Shown here: in pieces, positions 7,947-16,996 of the stretch
Layout of the letters: the number at the start of each line of letters is the position of its first letter
Position numbering within the stretch: the first letter of the stretch is position 1
Assembly (NCBI GenBank): GCA_023228945.1
Contig: JALOAI010000022.1
Span: 27,851-91,850, forward strand
Direction of reading: 5' to 3'
DNA from: Pigmentiphaga sp.
GTDB taxonomy: Bacteria > Pseudomonadota > Gammaproteobacteria > Burkholderiales > Burkholderiaceae_B
Length of the DNA: 64,000 bases
The notes under the pieces: model-generated
What the model saw: only the letters and a program-made list of their open reading frames with translations
What the model was told of the DNA's origin: nothing
Databases searched by the model: none
Made by a program: the position numbers and the translations under genes

Positions 7947-9770
7947 TCAGGGAGCGGGTGCCGTGCCGCGGACGGTGTCGCGCCAGGTACTGCGTTCGAT
8001 GGTGACGGCGCCGCCGGTGTTGGTGGCCGCTGGTGGGACGGCGGCGCCCGTTTGAGCCGCGGGTCGCGAGGCGTCGGCCGGCGAAGGTGCGGCCGGCGGC
8101 GGGGCCGCTTCCGTCACCGCGGGAGTGGTGGCCAGCGGGGGCGCCGGAGCGACGGTGTGGGAACCGGCGGCGGGGGGAGTGTCGCCCGTGCCTGCCGACC
8201 CGTTCCGCTGGCGCTCCGAACGGTCGGCCGCCTCGGGCACCGCGTCCTCCAGCGCCGGGGCCGGGCCGTCGGTATTGGCCAGCCAGCCACCGCCCAGCGC
8301 CTTGTACAGCGCCACGCGGTTGAGCAGTTCTTCGATGCGGGTTTGTACCAAACCTTGTTGCGAGCTATAGAGCGTGCGTTCCGCATCCTGGAACTGCAGG
8401 TAGCTGTCTACGCCACTGTCGTAGCGCAGCTGCGCGAGATCGAGTGATCGTTGCGCGGCTGCCACGAGATCGGTTTCGGCCTGGAGCTGGCTATGATAGG
8501 TGGCGGTTCCGGCCAGGGCGTCACTGACTTCGCGGAAGGCTTGTTGGATCGTGCGCTCGTAGGTGGCCACGCCGATGTCGCGGCGGACTTCGGCCAGTTC
8601 GAGCTGGCTGCGCAGCGCGCCGCCACTGAAGATGGGGATGGCGATCTGCGGCGCGAAGCTCCAGGTGTGCGTGCCGCTACTGAACAGGTTGGAGAGCTGC
8701 GCACTGGCGGTGCCGAATAGCGCGGTGAGCGAGATGTTTGGGAAGAACGCCGCGCGAGCCGCGCCGATGTTGGCGTTGGCGGCGAGCAACTGCTGTTCGG
8801 CCGCCAGCACGTCGGGGCGCGACAACAGCACCGCCGACGGCAGGCCGGCGGGGATCTCGGCCAGCACCGGCCGGTTGCGCAACAGTGATGCATCGTCGGG
8901 CAGCGCCGGCGAAGGGATGCCGGTGAGCAGGGTCAGGGCATTGCGGGCGCGCAGACCTTGCCGCCGCAGCGCCTCCTGGTTGCTGCGCGCGGTATCCAGC
9001 AAGGTTTCGGCCTGGTTGAGATCCAGCGCCGAGCCCACGCCGGCGTCGTAGCGCGCCTTGACGAGATCGTACGAAGCCTGGCGCGAGGCGAGCGTCTGCT
9101 CGGTGAGCTGGCTCAGGGCCGCGGTACCGTAGAGGTTGAACCAGGCTTCGGCCACCTGCGCGATCAGGGTGATCTGGACGTTGCGCCGCGCCTCTTCGGT
9201 GGCGAAATATTGCGCCAGCGCCGCGTCGCTCAGGCTGCGAATGCGGCCAAAGAGATCGATCTCGAAGCTGGGCATCGACACGCCCACCTGGTACTGCGAG
9301 CTGATCGTGGATTCGCCAGTGGGCGACAGGCCGGCGGGCACCCGCTGGCGCTGGCCGGTGGCGCCCGCACCCACCGAGGGCGTCAGCTCGGAGCGCTGGA
9401 CGTTGTACTGCGCGCGCGCGACTTCGATGTTGAGGATGGCGATGCGCAAGTCGCGGTTATGTTCGAGCGCGGTTTCGATCAGGCGTTGTAGTTCCGGATC
9501 GCGATAGAACTGCCGCCACCCGACTCCCGCGGCGGCCGGCACCGGGACGCCGGCGGCATCACCCGGCGATAACTCGGCGGGGGTAATGACTCCCGCCCCC
9601 GACGGGGCGATGGGCCAGTCGGTGGCAACCGGCAGGGCCGGGCGTTCGTAGGTGGGAGCGAACGAGCAGCCTGCCAGCACCAACGCCGCGAGCAGGGGCG
9701 CGAGGCGCGGCCACCGGTGCTGCCGGGGGCGCGGGTCGTCGGCCGTCACGGGGACGTTAAGGGTTGACAT
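7947..9770 (-). CDS. RND efflux outer-membrane factor (OprM/NodT family lipoprotein) with Pro/Ala-rich tail
   Basis: This is the trimeric outer-membrane channel of the tripartite pump. A lipoprotein signal peptide ends in the lipobox LAGC (LVLAGCSFAPTYERP). Two outer-membrane-efflux-protein repeats follow, with NIGAARAAFFPNISL typical of the family. The channel domain ends around residue 490 (YKALGGGWL). About 115 further residues are rich in Pro, Ala and Thr and end WRDTVRGTAPAP; ordinary OprM homologues lack this tail. ATG 9770 was chosen for its GAAGGAG ribosome site; it overlaps the stop of the pump gene by 14 bases, consistent with one operon. Confidence 0.93.
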   Translation of the reverse strand: MSTLNVPVTADDPRPRQHRWPRLAPLLAALVLAGCSFAPTYERPALPVATDWPIAPSGAGVITPAELSPGDAAGVPVPAAAGVGWRQFYRDPELQRLIETALEHNRDLRIAILNIEVARAQYNVQRSELTPSVGAGATGQRQRVPAGLSPTGESTISSQYQVGVSMPSFEIDLFGRIRSLSDAALAQYFATEEARRNVQITLIAQVAEAWFNLYGTAALSQLTEQTLASRQASYDLVKARYDAGVGSALDLNQAETLLDTARSNQEALRRQGLRARNALTLLTGIPSPALPDDASLLRNRPVLAEIPAGLPSAVLLSRPDVLAAEQQLLAANANIGAARAAFFPNISLTALFGTASAQLSNLFSSGTHTWSFAPQIAIPIFSGGALRSQLELAEVRRDIGVATYERTIQQAFREVSDALAGTATYHSQLQAETDLVAAAQRSLDLAQLRYDSGVDSYLQFQDAERTLYSSQQGLVQTRIEELLNRVALYKALGGGWLANTDGPAPALEDAVPEAADRSERQRNGSAGTGDTPPAAGSHTVAPAPPLATTPAVTEAAPPPAAPSPADASRPAAQTGAAVPPAATNTGGAVTIERSTWRDTVRGTAPAP

Positions 9771-12700
9771 GGGGTGCTCCTTCGGTGGCGGGTTCGTCGT
9801 CGTGGAGGCTGACGTCTTGTGAGCGGACCCGGAACAATTGCATGATGAATACGAAGAACACGGGGACCAGGAAAATGGCAAGGATCGTGCCGGAGATCAT
9901 GCCGCCGAGCACGCCGGTACCGATGGCCCGCTGGCTGGCCGCGCTGGCGCCGGTGGCGATCGCCAGGGGAGTGACCCCCAGGGTGAAAGCCAGCGAGGTC
10001 ATGAGGATGGGCCGGAAGCGCAGGCGTGCGGCTTCGATGGTGGCTTCGAGCAGGCCGCGGCCTTCGGCGTACAGGTCTTTGGCGAACTCGATGATCAGGA
10101 TGGCGTTCTTGGACGATAGTCCGATGATGGTCACCAGGCCGACTTTGAAGAACACGTCGTTGGGCATGCCTACGAGCGTGACCGCCAGCACCGAACCGAT
10201 CAGGCCGAGCGGTACCACCAGGATCACCGAGAGCGGGATGGTCCAGCTTTCGTAGAGGGCGGCGAGCACCAGGAACACCGAGAGCAGCGCCAGGCTGATG
10301 AGCAGCGGCATCTGGTTGCCCGAGATGCGTTCTTGCAGCGACTGCCCCGTCCATTCGTAGCCGAAGCCGGCGGGAAGATTGCCGGCGATGCGTTCCATGG
10401 CGTTCATCGCCTGGCCGGTACTGTAGCCGGGTGCGGCATCGCCGCTGATGCTCATGGACGGATAGCCGTTGTAGCGGTTGATGCCCATGGCGCCCATGGT
10501 CCAGACGTAGTCTGTGAAGGTGCGCAGAGGTACGGCTTCGCCCACCGTATTGATGACGTTGAGGCTGAGCACTTTCTCGGGGTCGACGCGGTCGCGGCCT
10601 TCGGCCTGGACGATGACGCGCTGCATGCGGCCGAAGTTGGCGAAGTCGTTGATGGTCGCCGAGCCCAGCGCGGTGGAAAGCGTGCTGGCGATGGCGTTGA
10701 ACGGCACGCCCTGCGACATGGCGGCGTCGCGGTCGATGTTGAGCTGCAGAACAGGGGCGTCTTCGAGGCCTTCGGGGCGGGCATAGGCGATGACCGGATC
10801 CTGGTTGGCCTGCATCAGCACCTGGTTGCGGGCATTGACCAGGGCCTGGTGGCCCAGGCCACCGCGATCCTGCAAGCGGAACTCAAACCCGCTGGAGGTT
10901 CCGAGCGAAGGGATGGCCGGCGGGATCAGCGAGAATATCTGGCCATCGGGCGCCGAGGCCGCCAGCGCCATGGTGGCCTGATTGGCCAATTGCATGGCCG
11001 AGACGTCGCGCTGGGACCAATCCTTGAGCGTGGCAAACGCCAGGGCCATGTTCTGGCCGGCGCCGGAGAAGCTGAAGCCCAGGATGCCGACGATGCGCTC
11101 GACCGACGGTTGCGCGAGATAGAACTTCTCGACTTGTTCCATCGTTTGCAAGGTGCGATTGAGCGTGGCGCCCGGCGGCAACTGGATATTGGTAATGGTG
11201 AAGCCCTGGTCTTCAACCGGCAGGAATGACGAGGGCAGGCGCTGGTAGGTGAACGCCAGGAAGCCGACGATCACCAGGTAGAGCAGCATGAAGCGCTTGG
11301 GGCGGCGAACCAGGCCGCCGACCGAACGCTGGTAGCCATGGGTGGCCCGGTTGAAGCCGCGGTTGAACCAGCCGAACGGACCTTTTTTCTCTTCGCCGTG
11401 GGCGTCGGGGTCGAGCGGCTTGAGCAAGGTGGCGCAGAGCGCGGGCGTGAGCGAGAGCGCGAGAAAGCCCGAAAACAGGATGGACACCGCCATCGAGATC
11501 GCGAACTGCTGGTAGATCACGCCCACCGAGCCGCCCATGAAGGCCAGCGGCAGGAACACCGCCGAGAGCACCAGGGTGATGCCGACGATGGCGCCTGTGA
11601 TCTGGCGCATGGCCTTGCGCGTGGCCTGTTTGGGCGAGAGGCCCTCTTCGGCCATGATGCGTTCGACGTTCTCGACCACCACGATGGCGTCGTCGACCAG
11701 AATCCCGATGGCCAGCACCATGCCGAACATCGTGAGCACGTTGATCGAGAAGCCGACGGCGTACATCACGGCCAGGGTGCCCAGCAGGGCGATAGGCACC
11801 ACGATGGTGGGGATGAGCGTGTAGCGGAAGTTCTGCAGGAACAGGAACATCACCAGCACCACGAGCACCACGGCTTCGATCAGGGTATGAACGACTTTTT
11901 CGATCGAAGCTTGCACGAAGGGCGAGGTGTCGTAGGGGACTTCCCAGGCGATGCCCGCCGGGAAGTAGCGTTCGAGCCCCGTCATCTGCTCTTTGATGAG
12001 ATTGGCGGTTGCCAGCGCGTTGGCGCCGGTGGCGAGTTGGATCGCGACGGCGACCGTGGGCTGGCCGTTCAGGCGCGACGAGAATTGATAGTTCTCGGAG
12101 CCGACCTCGGTACGCGCGACGTCGCGCATATACACTTTGGAACCATCGGGATTGGAACGCAGCACGATGTTGCCGAATTCTTCGGGCGTGGCCAGCAGGC
12201 CTTGCACGATGATGCTGGCCGACACCTGTTGGTCGCCAGGAACCGGCGGCGCGCCGATCGAGCCCGCCGGCACCTGCACGTTCTGGGAGCTCACGGCGGC
12301 GTTGACGTCGCTCATCGACAGCTGATAGCCCACCAGCTTGGCCGGATCGACCCAGATCCGCATGGCGCGCGACGAAGCGTACAGCTGCGCCTGGCCCACG
12401 CCGGGCACGCGCTTGAGTTCGTCGAGGATGTTGCGGGTGGTGTAGTCGGCGAGGTCTTCGGTGGGCACCGAGTTGTCGGGCGACGAGATCGTGACGATGA
12501 GCAGGAAGTTGGAGCTGGCCTGCTCGACGTCGATCCCCTGCGACATCACGGCCACCGGCAGCCGTGGCTCCGCCCGCTTGATGCGGTTCTGCACGTCTAC
12601 CGAAGCGAGGTCGGGATCGGTGCCCGGCTCGAAGGTCGCGGTGATGGTGGAGCGGCCGTAGGAGTCGCTCTGGCTCGAGAAGTACATCAAGCCCTTGGCG

Positions 12701-12912
12701 CCGTTGAGCTCCTGCTCGATGAGGCTGGTCACGGATTCGTTGACCACCTCGGCCGAGGCGCCCGGGTAGGTGGCGTTGATCGTGATGCTGGGCGGCGCCA
12801 CGTCGGGGAACTGCGCGACCGGCAGATTGGGGATGGCCAGCACCCCCATCAGGATGATGAAGAGCGCCACCACCCACGCGAAGATGGGTCGGCTAATGAA
12901 AAATTGCGGCAT
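9757..12912 (-). CDS. RND multidrug efflux pump, inner-membrane subunit (AcrB/MexB, HAE-1 family)
   Basis: This 1051-residue proton-driven pump exports drugs and other amphiphiles through the partner channel. The start MPQFFISRPIFAWVVA is typical. Two large periplasmic halves are separated by 12 expected membrane helices. The proton-relay aspartate pair is present in the fourth helix (GILVDDAIVVVENV), and the C-terminal half repeats the fold (LSSKNAILIIEFAKD). It lies 21 bases downstream of the membrane-fusion gene and overlaps the outer-membrane factor gene. Full length with no frameshift. The exact substrate range cannot be read from sequence. Confidence 0.96.
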   Translation of the reverse strand: MPQFFISRPIFAWVVALFIILMGVLAIPNLPVAQFPDVAPPSITINATYPGASAEVVNESVTSLIEQELNGAKGLMYFSSQSDSYGRSTITATFEPGTDPDLASVDVQNRIKRAEPRLPVAVMSQGIDVEQASSNFLLIVTISSPDNSVPTEDLADYTTRNILDELKRVPGVGQAQLYASSRAMRIWVDPAKLVGYQLSMSDVNAAVSSQNVQVPAGSIGAPPVPGDQQVSASIIVQGLLATPEEFGNIVLRSNPDGSKVYMRDVARTEVGSENYQFSSRLNGQPTVAVAIQLATGANALATANLIKEQMTGLERYFPAGIAWEVPYDTSPFVQASIEKVVHTLIEAVVLVVLVMFLFLQNFRYTLIPTIVVPIALLGTLAVMYAVGFSINVLTMFGMVLAIGILVDDAIVVVENVERIMAEEGLSPKQATRKAMRQITGAIVGITLVLSAVFLPLAFMGGSVGVIYQQFAISMAVSILFSGFLALSLTPALCATLLKPLDPDAHGEEKKGPFGWFNRGFNRATHGYQRSVGGLVRRPKRFMLLYLVIVGFLAFTYQRLPSSFLPVEDQGFTITNIQLPPGATLNRTLQTMEQVEKFYLAQPSVERIVGILGFSFSGAGQNMALAFATLKDWSQRDVSAMQLANQATMALAASAPDGQIFSLIPPAIPSLGTSSGFEFRLQDRGGLGHQALVNARNQVLMQANQDPVIAYARPEGLEDAPVLQLNIDRDAAMSQGVPFNAIASTLSTALGSATINDFANFGRMQRVIVQAEGRDRVDPEKVLSLNVINTVGEAVPLRTFTDYVWTMGAMGINRYNGYPSMSISGDAAPGYSTGQAMNAMERIAGNLPAGFGYEWTGQSLQERISGNQMPLLISLALLSVFLVLAALYESWTIPLSVILVVPLGLIGSVLAVTLVGMPNDVFFKVGLVTIIGLSSKNAILIIEFAKDLYAEGRGLLEATIEAARLRFRPILMTSLAFTLGVTPLAIATGASAASQRAIGTGVLGGMISGTILAIFLVPVFFVFIMQLFRVRSQDVSLHDDEPATEGAPHVNP

Positions 12913-12933
12913 GGAATCGGCCTGCGATCGGGA

Positions 12934-14145
12934 TTAAGAGGCCGGGTTGGCCTGCGGCTGCTGCGACGGTTGAGGTTTGGCGGACGCGCTGCCCGGGCCT
13001 GCCGCGCCGGCTTCCTGGGGTTGAACCTTGGAGCCGGGGCGAACCTGCTGGAAGCGGTTGATCAGCACGCGGTCGCCCGCCTGCAGACCACTTTCGACGA
13101 TCCATTTGGTGGGCATCATGGCGCCGGCCGTGATCGGGCGGTTGACCACTGTGTTGTCGTCGCCGACCACCAGAACGTAGGCCGTACCTTCCGGGGTGCG
13201 CTGCACGGCCTGGGCGGGCACCGTGATCACGTTCTCGGCCGTGCCCTGGATAATGCGGCCGCGCGCATACATGCCGGGCAGCAGCAGGCCGTCGGGATTG
13301 GGGAACTCCGCCCGCACCATGATCTGGCCGGTGCCCGGGTCGACGCTGATGCCCGAGAACAGCAGCTTGCCCTGGTGAGTGTAGGTTTGGCCATTGCTCA
13401 ACACCAGTTCCACCGGCATGGCATTGGCGCCATCGGTGCTCAGCCGGCCGGCCAGGACGGCCTCCTGCATTTGCAGCAGCTCGTTGGTGGATTGAGTGAG
13501 GTTGAGGTAGATCGGATCGATCTGCTGAATGAGGGCCATCGGCGTGGCCTGGCCCATTCCGACCAGCGCGCCCTCGGTGACCAACGCATTGCCGATGCGG
13601 CCGTTGATCGGCGCTTCGACGGTGGCATAGCCGAGGTTGAGCTGGGCTTCCACGAGCAGGGCCTGTTGCTGGGCCACCGAGGCCTCGGCCTGCCGCAGGC
13701 TGGATACCGCCTGATCGTACTCTTGCTGGCTGATCGCCTGGGCCTTGACCAGTGGCTCGTAGCGACGCTGCACCTGACGCGCCTCGATGAGGCGTGCTTC
13801 GGCCACCTTGAGATTGGCCTGCGCGGCGCGCTGTGCGGCCTGCAAGGGCGCGGGATCGATGCGGAACAGGACGTCGCCGGCCTTGACGTCGCTACCTTCG
13901 ACGAACACCCTTTCCTGAACGATGCCGGGCACCCTGGCGCGCACTTCGGCTTCGCGGGTGGACGCAAGCCGGCCAGGAAGTTCGGTGACGAAGGGAGAAT
14001 TCTCGGGCTTGACGGTGACCACGCTGACAGGGATCGGCGGCGCGGCGGATTGGCCGTTGGACTGGGGGGCCTGATCGCAGGCCGCAAGCAGCAAACTGAC
14101 GGCAGCCACCATGGGCAACCGGCGCATCATCAAGTTACGAGGCAT
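12934..14145 (-). CDS. RND efflux membrane-fusion (periplasmic adaptor) lipoprotein, AcrA/MexA family
   Basis: The 403-residue adaptor joins the pump to the outer-membrane channel. The N-terminus carries a lipobox (LLLAACDQ), then the beta-barrel start SVVTVKPENSPFVTELPGR, a lipoyl half-motif (VFVEGSDVKAGDVLFRID), a long coiled-coil hairpin (about residues 100-165), and the second lipoyl half (ATVEAPINGRIG). The C-terminus is Pro/Gln-rich. It is first in the operon. No TetR-type regulator lies beside it, unlike many acrAB loci, so control must come from elsewhere or from the upstream site at 14239-14268. Confidence 0.95.
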   Translation of the reverse strand: MPRNLMMRRLPMVAAVSLLLAACDQAPQSNGQSAAPPIPVSVVTVKPENSPFVTELPGRLASTREAEVRARVPGIVQERVFVEGSDVKAGDVLFRIDPAPLQAAQRAAQANLKVAEARLIEARQVQRRYEPLVKAQAISQQEYDQAVSSLRQAEASVAQQQALLVEAQLNLGYATVEAPINGRIGNALVTEGALVGMGQATPMALIQQIDPIYLNLTQSTNELLQMQEAVLAGRLSTDGANAMPVELVLSNGQTYTHQGKLLFSGISVDPGTGQIMVRAEFPNPDGLLLPGMYARGRIIQGTAENVITVPAQAVQRTPEGTAYVLVVGDDNTVVNRPITAGAMMPTKWIVESGLQAGDRVLINRFQQVRPGSKVQPQEAGAAGPGSASAKPQPSQQPQANPAS

Positions 14146-14238
14146 GGGTATGGATATCTCTGGAAGGGACCGGGACGAAACGCGAAGGCGGCGGGCGCCG
14201 GGGTGGGGACGCCCAGGCTTGGAATCCGGTGAGACAGG

Positions 14239-14268
14239 AGTGTATCACCGCTTCGTGATTCATTCCAA
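14239..14268 (-). promoter_or_regulatory. Candidate promoter with inverted repeat upstream of the efflux operon
   Basis: On the minus strand TTGGAA (14268-14263) and TACACT (14244-14239) are separated by 18 bases, a weak sigma-70 match. An inverted repeat ATCAC-CGCTTC-GTGAT (14244-14259) lies in the spacer, a usual position for a repressor operator. The leader to the adaptor ATG would be about 85 bases. Evidence is sequence pattern only. Confidence 0.35.
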
Positions 14269-14350
14269 ATGTTGTGGGTATACCATTGTTTGCCTACGTG
14301 CTGAAGTGCCGTTCGGCTTCGGGCATGGCACGCAGCTCCGCCCTTGACGC

Positions 14351-14412
14351 CACGGCGGCCGCGCCGTGTTTCAGGGAACCGCCGGTTCCCGGGGCGGCCT
14401 GGCCGCCCCGGG
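14351..14412 (-). terminator. Three back-to-back hairpins downstream of the TerC-like gene
   Basis: Perfect inverted repeats: CCCGGGGCGGCC/GGCCGCCCCGGG (14388-14412, one-base centre), GGGAACC-gcc-GGTTCCC (14374-14390) and CACGGCG-gccg-CGCCGTG (14351-14368 region). They start eight bases beyond the stop of the TerC-like gene and are transcribed before the efflux operon. No U-run follows, so they may act as mRNA 3'-end stabilisers or Rho-assisted terminators. The first two share the CCC at 14388-14390 and are mutually exclusive in their outer pairs. Confidence 0.5.
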
Positions 14413-14419
14413 CGGAAGG

Positions 14420-15991
14420 TCAGGCGGCATCGCCCGTTTCGGCCAGAGGCTCGGGGAGATGGCGGGTAACGCGCACCGCGACGATACGCCGGCCGGTGAC
14501 TTCCAGCACCTCGAAGCGCAAGCGGCCGTCGGGGGTGGCATAAACCTGGCCTTCCAGCGGAAGTTGGTCGAAGTGCGCCAGCAAATAACCCGCCAGGGTG
14601 GCGTAGTCTTCGCTCACCAGGCCATCGGTGCCCAGTACCTGTTCCAGATGATGGAGGTCGGCGGCGCCCGCCACGCGCCATTGGTCGTCGCCTTCCGGAA
14701 GGATGTCGGGAAGTTCGTCTTCGTCGGGAAACTCGCCCGCGATGGCTTCGAAAATATCGATGGGCGTGACCAGGCCCTCGATGGCCCCGAACTCGTCTGT
14801 GACGAGCACCAGCTGCCCTCGCGATTGCTTGAGCGTTTCCATCAGGTGCAGCATGCGGATCGACTCGTGCACGATCAGCGGCTGGCGCAGGGTGTCGGGC
14901 TGGATGCTGCCGTCGAGCAGCACGTCGGCCAGCAGATCGCGCGCCCGGCCGATGCCCACGACCTCATCGAGGTGGCCGCGGCAGACGGGAAACAGGCTGT
15001 GCGAGCTGTCGGTGAGCTGCTTGCGGATCACGAGCGGGTCGTCTTCGAGGTTGACCCAGGAAATATCGTTGCGCGGCGTCATGATGGAATGCACGGTGCG
15101 ATCGACCAGGCTCAGCACGCCGCTGACCATATTGCGTTCTTCCACCGCGAACACGCGCGCCTCGGGTTCGGTGGCGGGGCTGGCGGGCTGGTCCGGCTCT
15201 TCCTTTTGCGGCTTGGCGCCCAGCAATGCCAGCACGGCTTCGGCGGTGCGGGCGCGCAGGGGGCGGGCGGCCAGGGCCCGGACCATATTCATCCGCGCCA
15301 CCTGGTTGAAAAACTCGATGACGATGGAAAAGCCGATGGCCACGTAGATATAGCCCTTGGGCACATAAAAGCCCATGCCTTCGGCCACCAGCGAAAAGCC
15401 GATCAGCAGGAGAAACGACAGACACAGCACGACGACCGTCGGGTGGGCATTCACGAAGCGGGTAAGAGGCTTGGAGGCGACCAGCATGACCCCGATGGAG
15501 ATGATCACCGCCAGCATCATGACGGTCAGGTGTTCGACCATGCCTACCGCGGTGATCACGGCGTCGAGCGAGAACACGGCGTCCAGCACCACGATCTGCG
15601 CCACCACCACCCAGAAGCCGGCATAGGCGCGCGGACCGGTGTTCTGAAGGTGCGAGCCCTCGAGGCGCTCGTGCAATTCGGTGGTTGCCTTGAAGAGCAG
15701 GAACAGGCCGCCGAGCAGAAGAATCAGATCGCGGCCCGAGAACGTGAACCCGGCGAACTCGACGAGCGGCCGGGTGAGGGTAACCATCCAGGAAATGACG
15801 GAAAGCAGGCCCAGCCGCATGATGAGTGCCAGCGACAGCCCGATGATGCGCGCGCGGTCGCGCTGCGCGGGCGGCAGCTTGTCGGCCAGGATTGCGATGA
15901 AAATCAGGTTGTCGATGCCGAGAACGATCTCGAGCAGGATCAGGGTGAGCAGGCCGACCCAGGCGGTCGGCTCGAATATCCACTCCATCAT
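14420..15991 (-). CDS. TerC-family membrane protein with CBS and CorC/HlyC domains (YoaE/YegH type)
   Basis: The 523-residue protein has three parts. Residues 1 to about 230 are a TerC-like membrane domain with the acidic motifs EIVLGIDNLIFI and DAVFSLDAVITA. A CBS pair follows (VDRTVHSIMTPRNDI ... DEFGAIEGLVTPIDIFEAI). The C-terminus is a CorC/HlyC transporter-associated domain (LPLEGQVYATPDGRLRFEV). The layout matches E. coli YoaE/YegH. TerC relatives are linked to metal export, with Mn(II) the best-supported ion for some members; here that is inference. The ATG (15991) overlaps the suhB stop as ATGA, so the two are coupled although functionally unrelated. Confidence 0.92.
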   Translation of the reverse strand: MMEWIFEPTAWVGLLTLILLEIVLGIDNLIFIAILADKLPPAQRDRARIIGLSLALIMRLGLLSVISWMVTLTRPLVEFAGFTFSGRDLILLLGGLFLLFKATTELHERLEGSHLQNTGPRAYAGFWVVVAQIVVLDAVFSLDAVITAVGMVEHLTVMMLAVIISIGVMLVASKPLTRFVNAHPTVVVLCLSFLLLIGFSLVAEGMGFYVPKGYIYVAIGFSIVIEFFNQVARMNMVRALAARPLRARTAEAVLALLGAKPQKEEPDQPASPATEPEARVFAVEERNMVSGVLSLVDRTVHSIMTPRNDISWVNLEDDPLVIRKQLTDSSHSLFPVCRGHLDEVVGIGRARDLLADVLLDGSIQPDTLRQPLIVHESIRMLHLMETLKQSRGQLVLVTDEFGAIEGLVTPIDIFEAIAGEFPDEDELPDILPEGDDQWRVAGAADLHHLEQVLGTDGLVSEDYATLAGYLLAHFDQLPLEGQVYATPDGRLRFEVLEVTGRRIVAVRVTRHLPEPLAETGDAA

Positions 15992-16809
15992 AAGGGGGCG
16001 GGGGTACTCGGCAGACGTTTTCGCATGGGTTCGAGCAAGGACAACATGGGCGGAAACAGCTTGGGTGCCGAGGCGACGAGATTGCCGTGCTCGTACCAGG
16101 TTTGTTCGCCCTCGAAATCGCCCACCAGGCCACCGGCCTCCAGCACGAGCAGACTGCCGGCCGCGAGATCCCAGGGCTTGAGACCGGCGCCGTAGCAGGC
16201 GTCGAGACGGCCGGCGGCCAGCCAGGCCAGGTCGAGCACGGCGGAGCCGATGCGGCGCGTACCGGCGCAGGCTACCGACATCTCGCTGAAAATGCGCGCC
16301 CAGCGCACGAGTTCGGCGTCGTCGGTGGAGCGGAAGCTCGCGCCCACCAGGGCTTCTTCGAGCCGGCGGCGGCTGGAGACCCGGATGCGGCGATCGTTGA
16401 GGAAGGCGCCGCCGCCGCGGGTGGCGGTGAAGAGTTCGTTGCGGGTGGGGTCGTAGACCACCGCCTGGGTGATGACGCCGCGCTGGGCCAGCGCGATGGA
16501 GACGGCGTAGTCGGGGAATCCATGCACGAAGTTGGTCGTGCCATCCAGCGGATCGATGATCCACTGGAATTCGGCCTGTTTGCCCGTCGGGCCGTGCGCG
16601 CCGGATTCTTCGGCGAGGATGGCGTGGTCGGGAAAGGAGGCTTGTAGAATCTCGATGATGGCGCTTTCGGCGGCGCGATCGACTTCGGTCACCAGGTCGC
16701 GTGGCCCTTTGCGCCCGACCGGCAGCCTTTCGAGATCGAGACTGGCGCGGTTGATGATGTTGCCGGCGCGGCGTGCCGCCTTGACGGCGATATTGAGCAT
16801 GGGGTGCAT
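15988..16809 (-). CDS. suhB: Inositol-1-monophosphatase family protein SuhB
   Basis: This Mg-dependent phosphatase fold of 273 residues has the metal-binding motifs intact: the acidic ILAEESG, the signature DPLDGTTNFVHG and the C-terminal KPWDLAAGSLLV. The start MHPMLNIAVKAARRAG matches E. coli SuhB residue for residue at the beginning, which decides ATG 16809 over 16800. In E. coli SuhB also acts in rRNA antitermination complexes with NusA; whether that applies here cannot be seen. It is divergent from trmJ across 187 bases and coupled to the TerC-like gene downstream. Confidence 0.95.
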   Translation of the reverse strand: MHPMLNIAVKAARRAGNIINRASLDLERLPVGRKGPRDLVTEVDRAAESAIIEILQASFPDHAILAEESGAHGPTGKQAEFQWIIDPLDGTTNFVHGFPDYAVSIALAQRGVITQAVVYDPTRNELFTATRGGGAFLNDRRIRVSSRRRLEEALVGASFRSTDDAELVRWARIFSEMSVACAGTRRIGSAVLDLAWLAAGRLDACYGAGLKPWDLAAGSLLVLEAGGLVGDFEGEQTWYEHGNLVASAPKLFPPMLSLLEPMRKRLPSTPAPL

Positions 16810-16996
16810 GAAAGCGGATCTGGCAGTGTGTGAACCTGGCATTTTAGGCCAGGCCGCCGGTTTTTTGATCAAAGGCGGCCCCGCGTGCCAAAGCACAGGG
16901 GCGGCAAGGCTGTGCCGGCGGCCCCTCGCGACGCACCTCGCGCCGCCGCAGCCCCTAGGCAGACAAGAGTCCCAACCCCTTTTCCAAGAGTGCCGA

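Noticed and set aside
7650..8447. Open frames across the 79-bp repeat units
   Set aside because: They run from the repeat into the antisense of the outer-membrane factor gene and have no ribosome site.
11338..14232. Plus-strand open frame of more than 950 codons opposite the RND pump and adaptor genes
   Set aside because: It is exactly antisense to two intact, recognisable genes, has His/Gly/Asp-rich low-information composition and no ribosome site. Long antisense frames are expected in GC-rich DNA.
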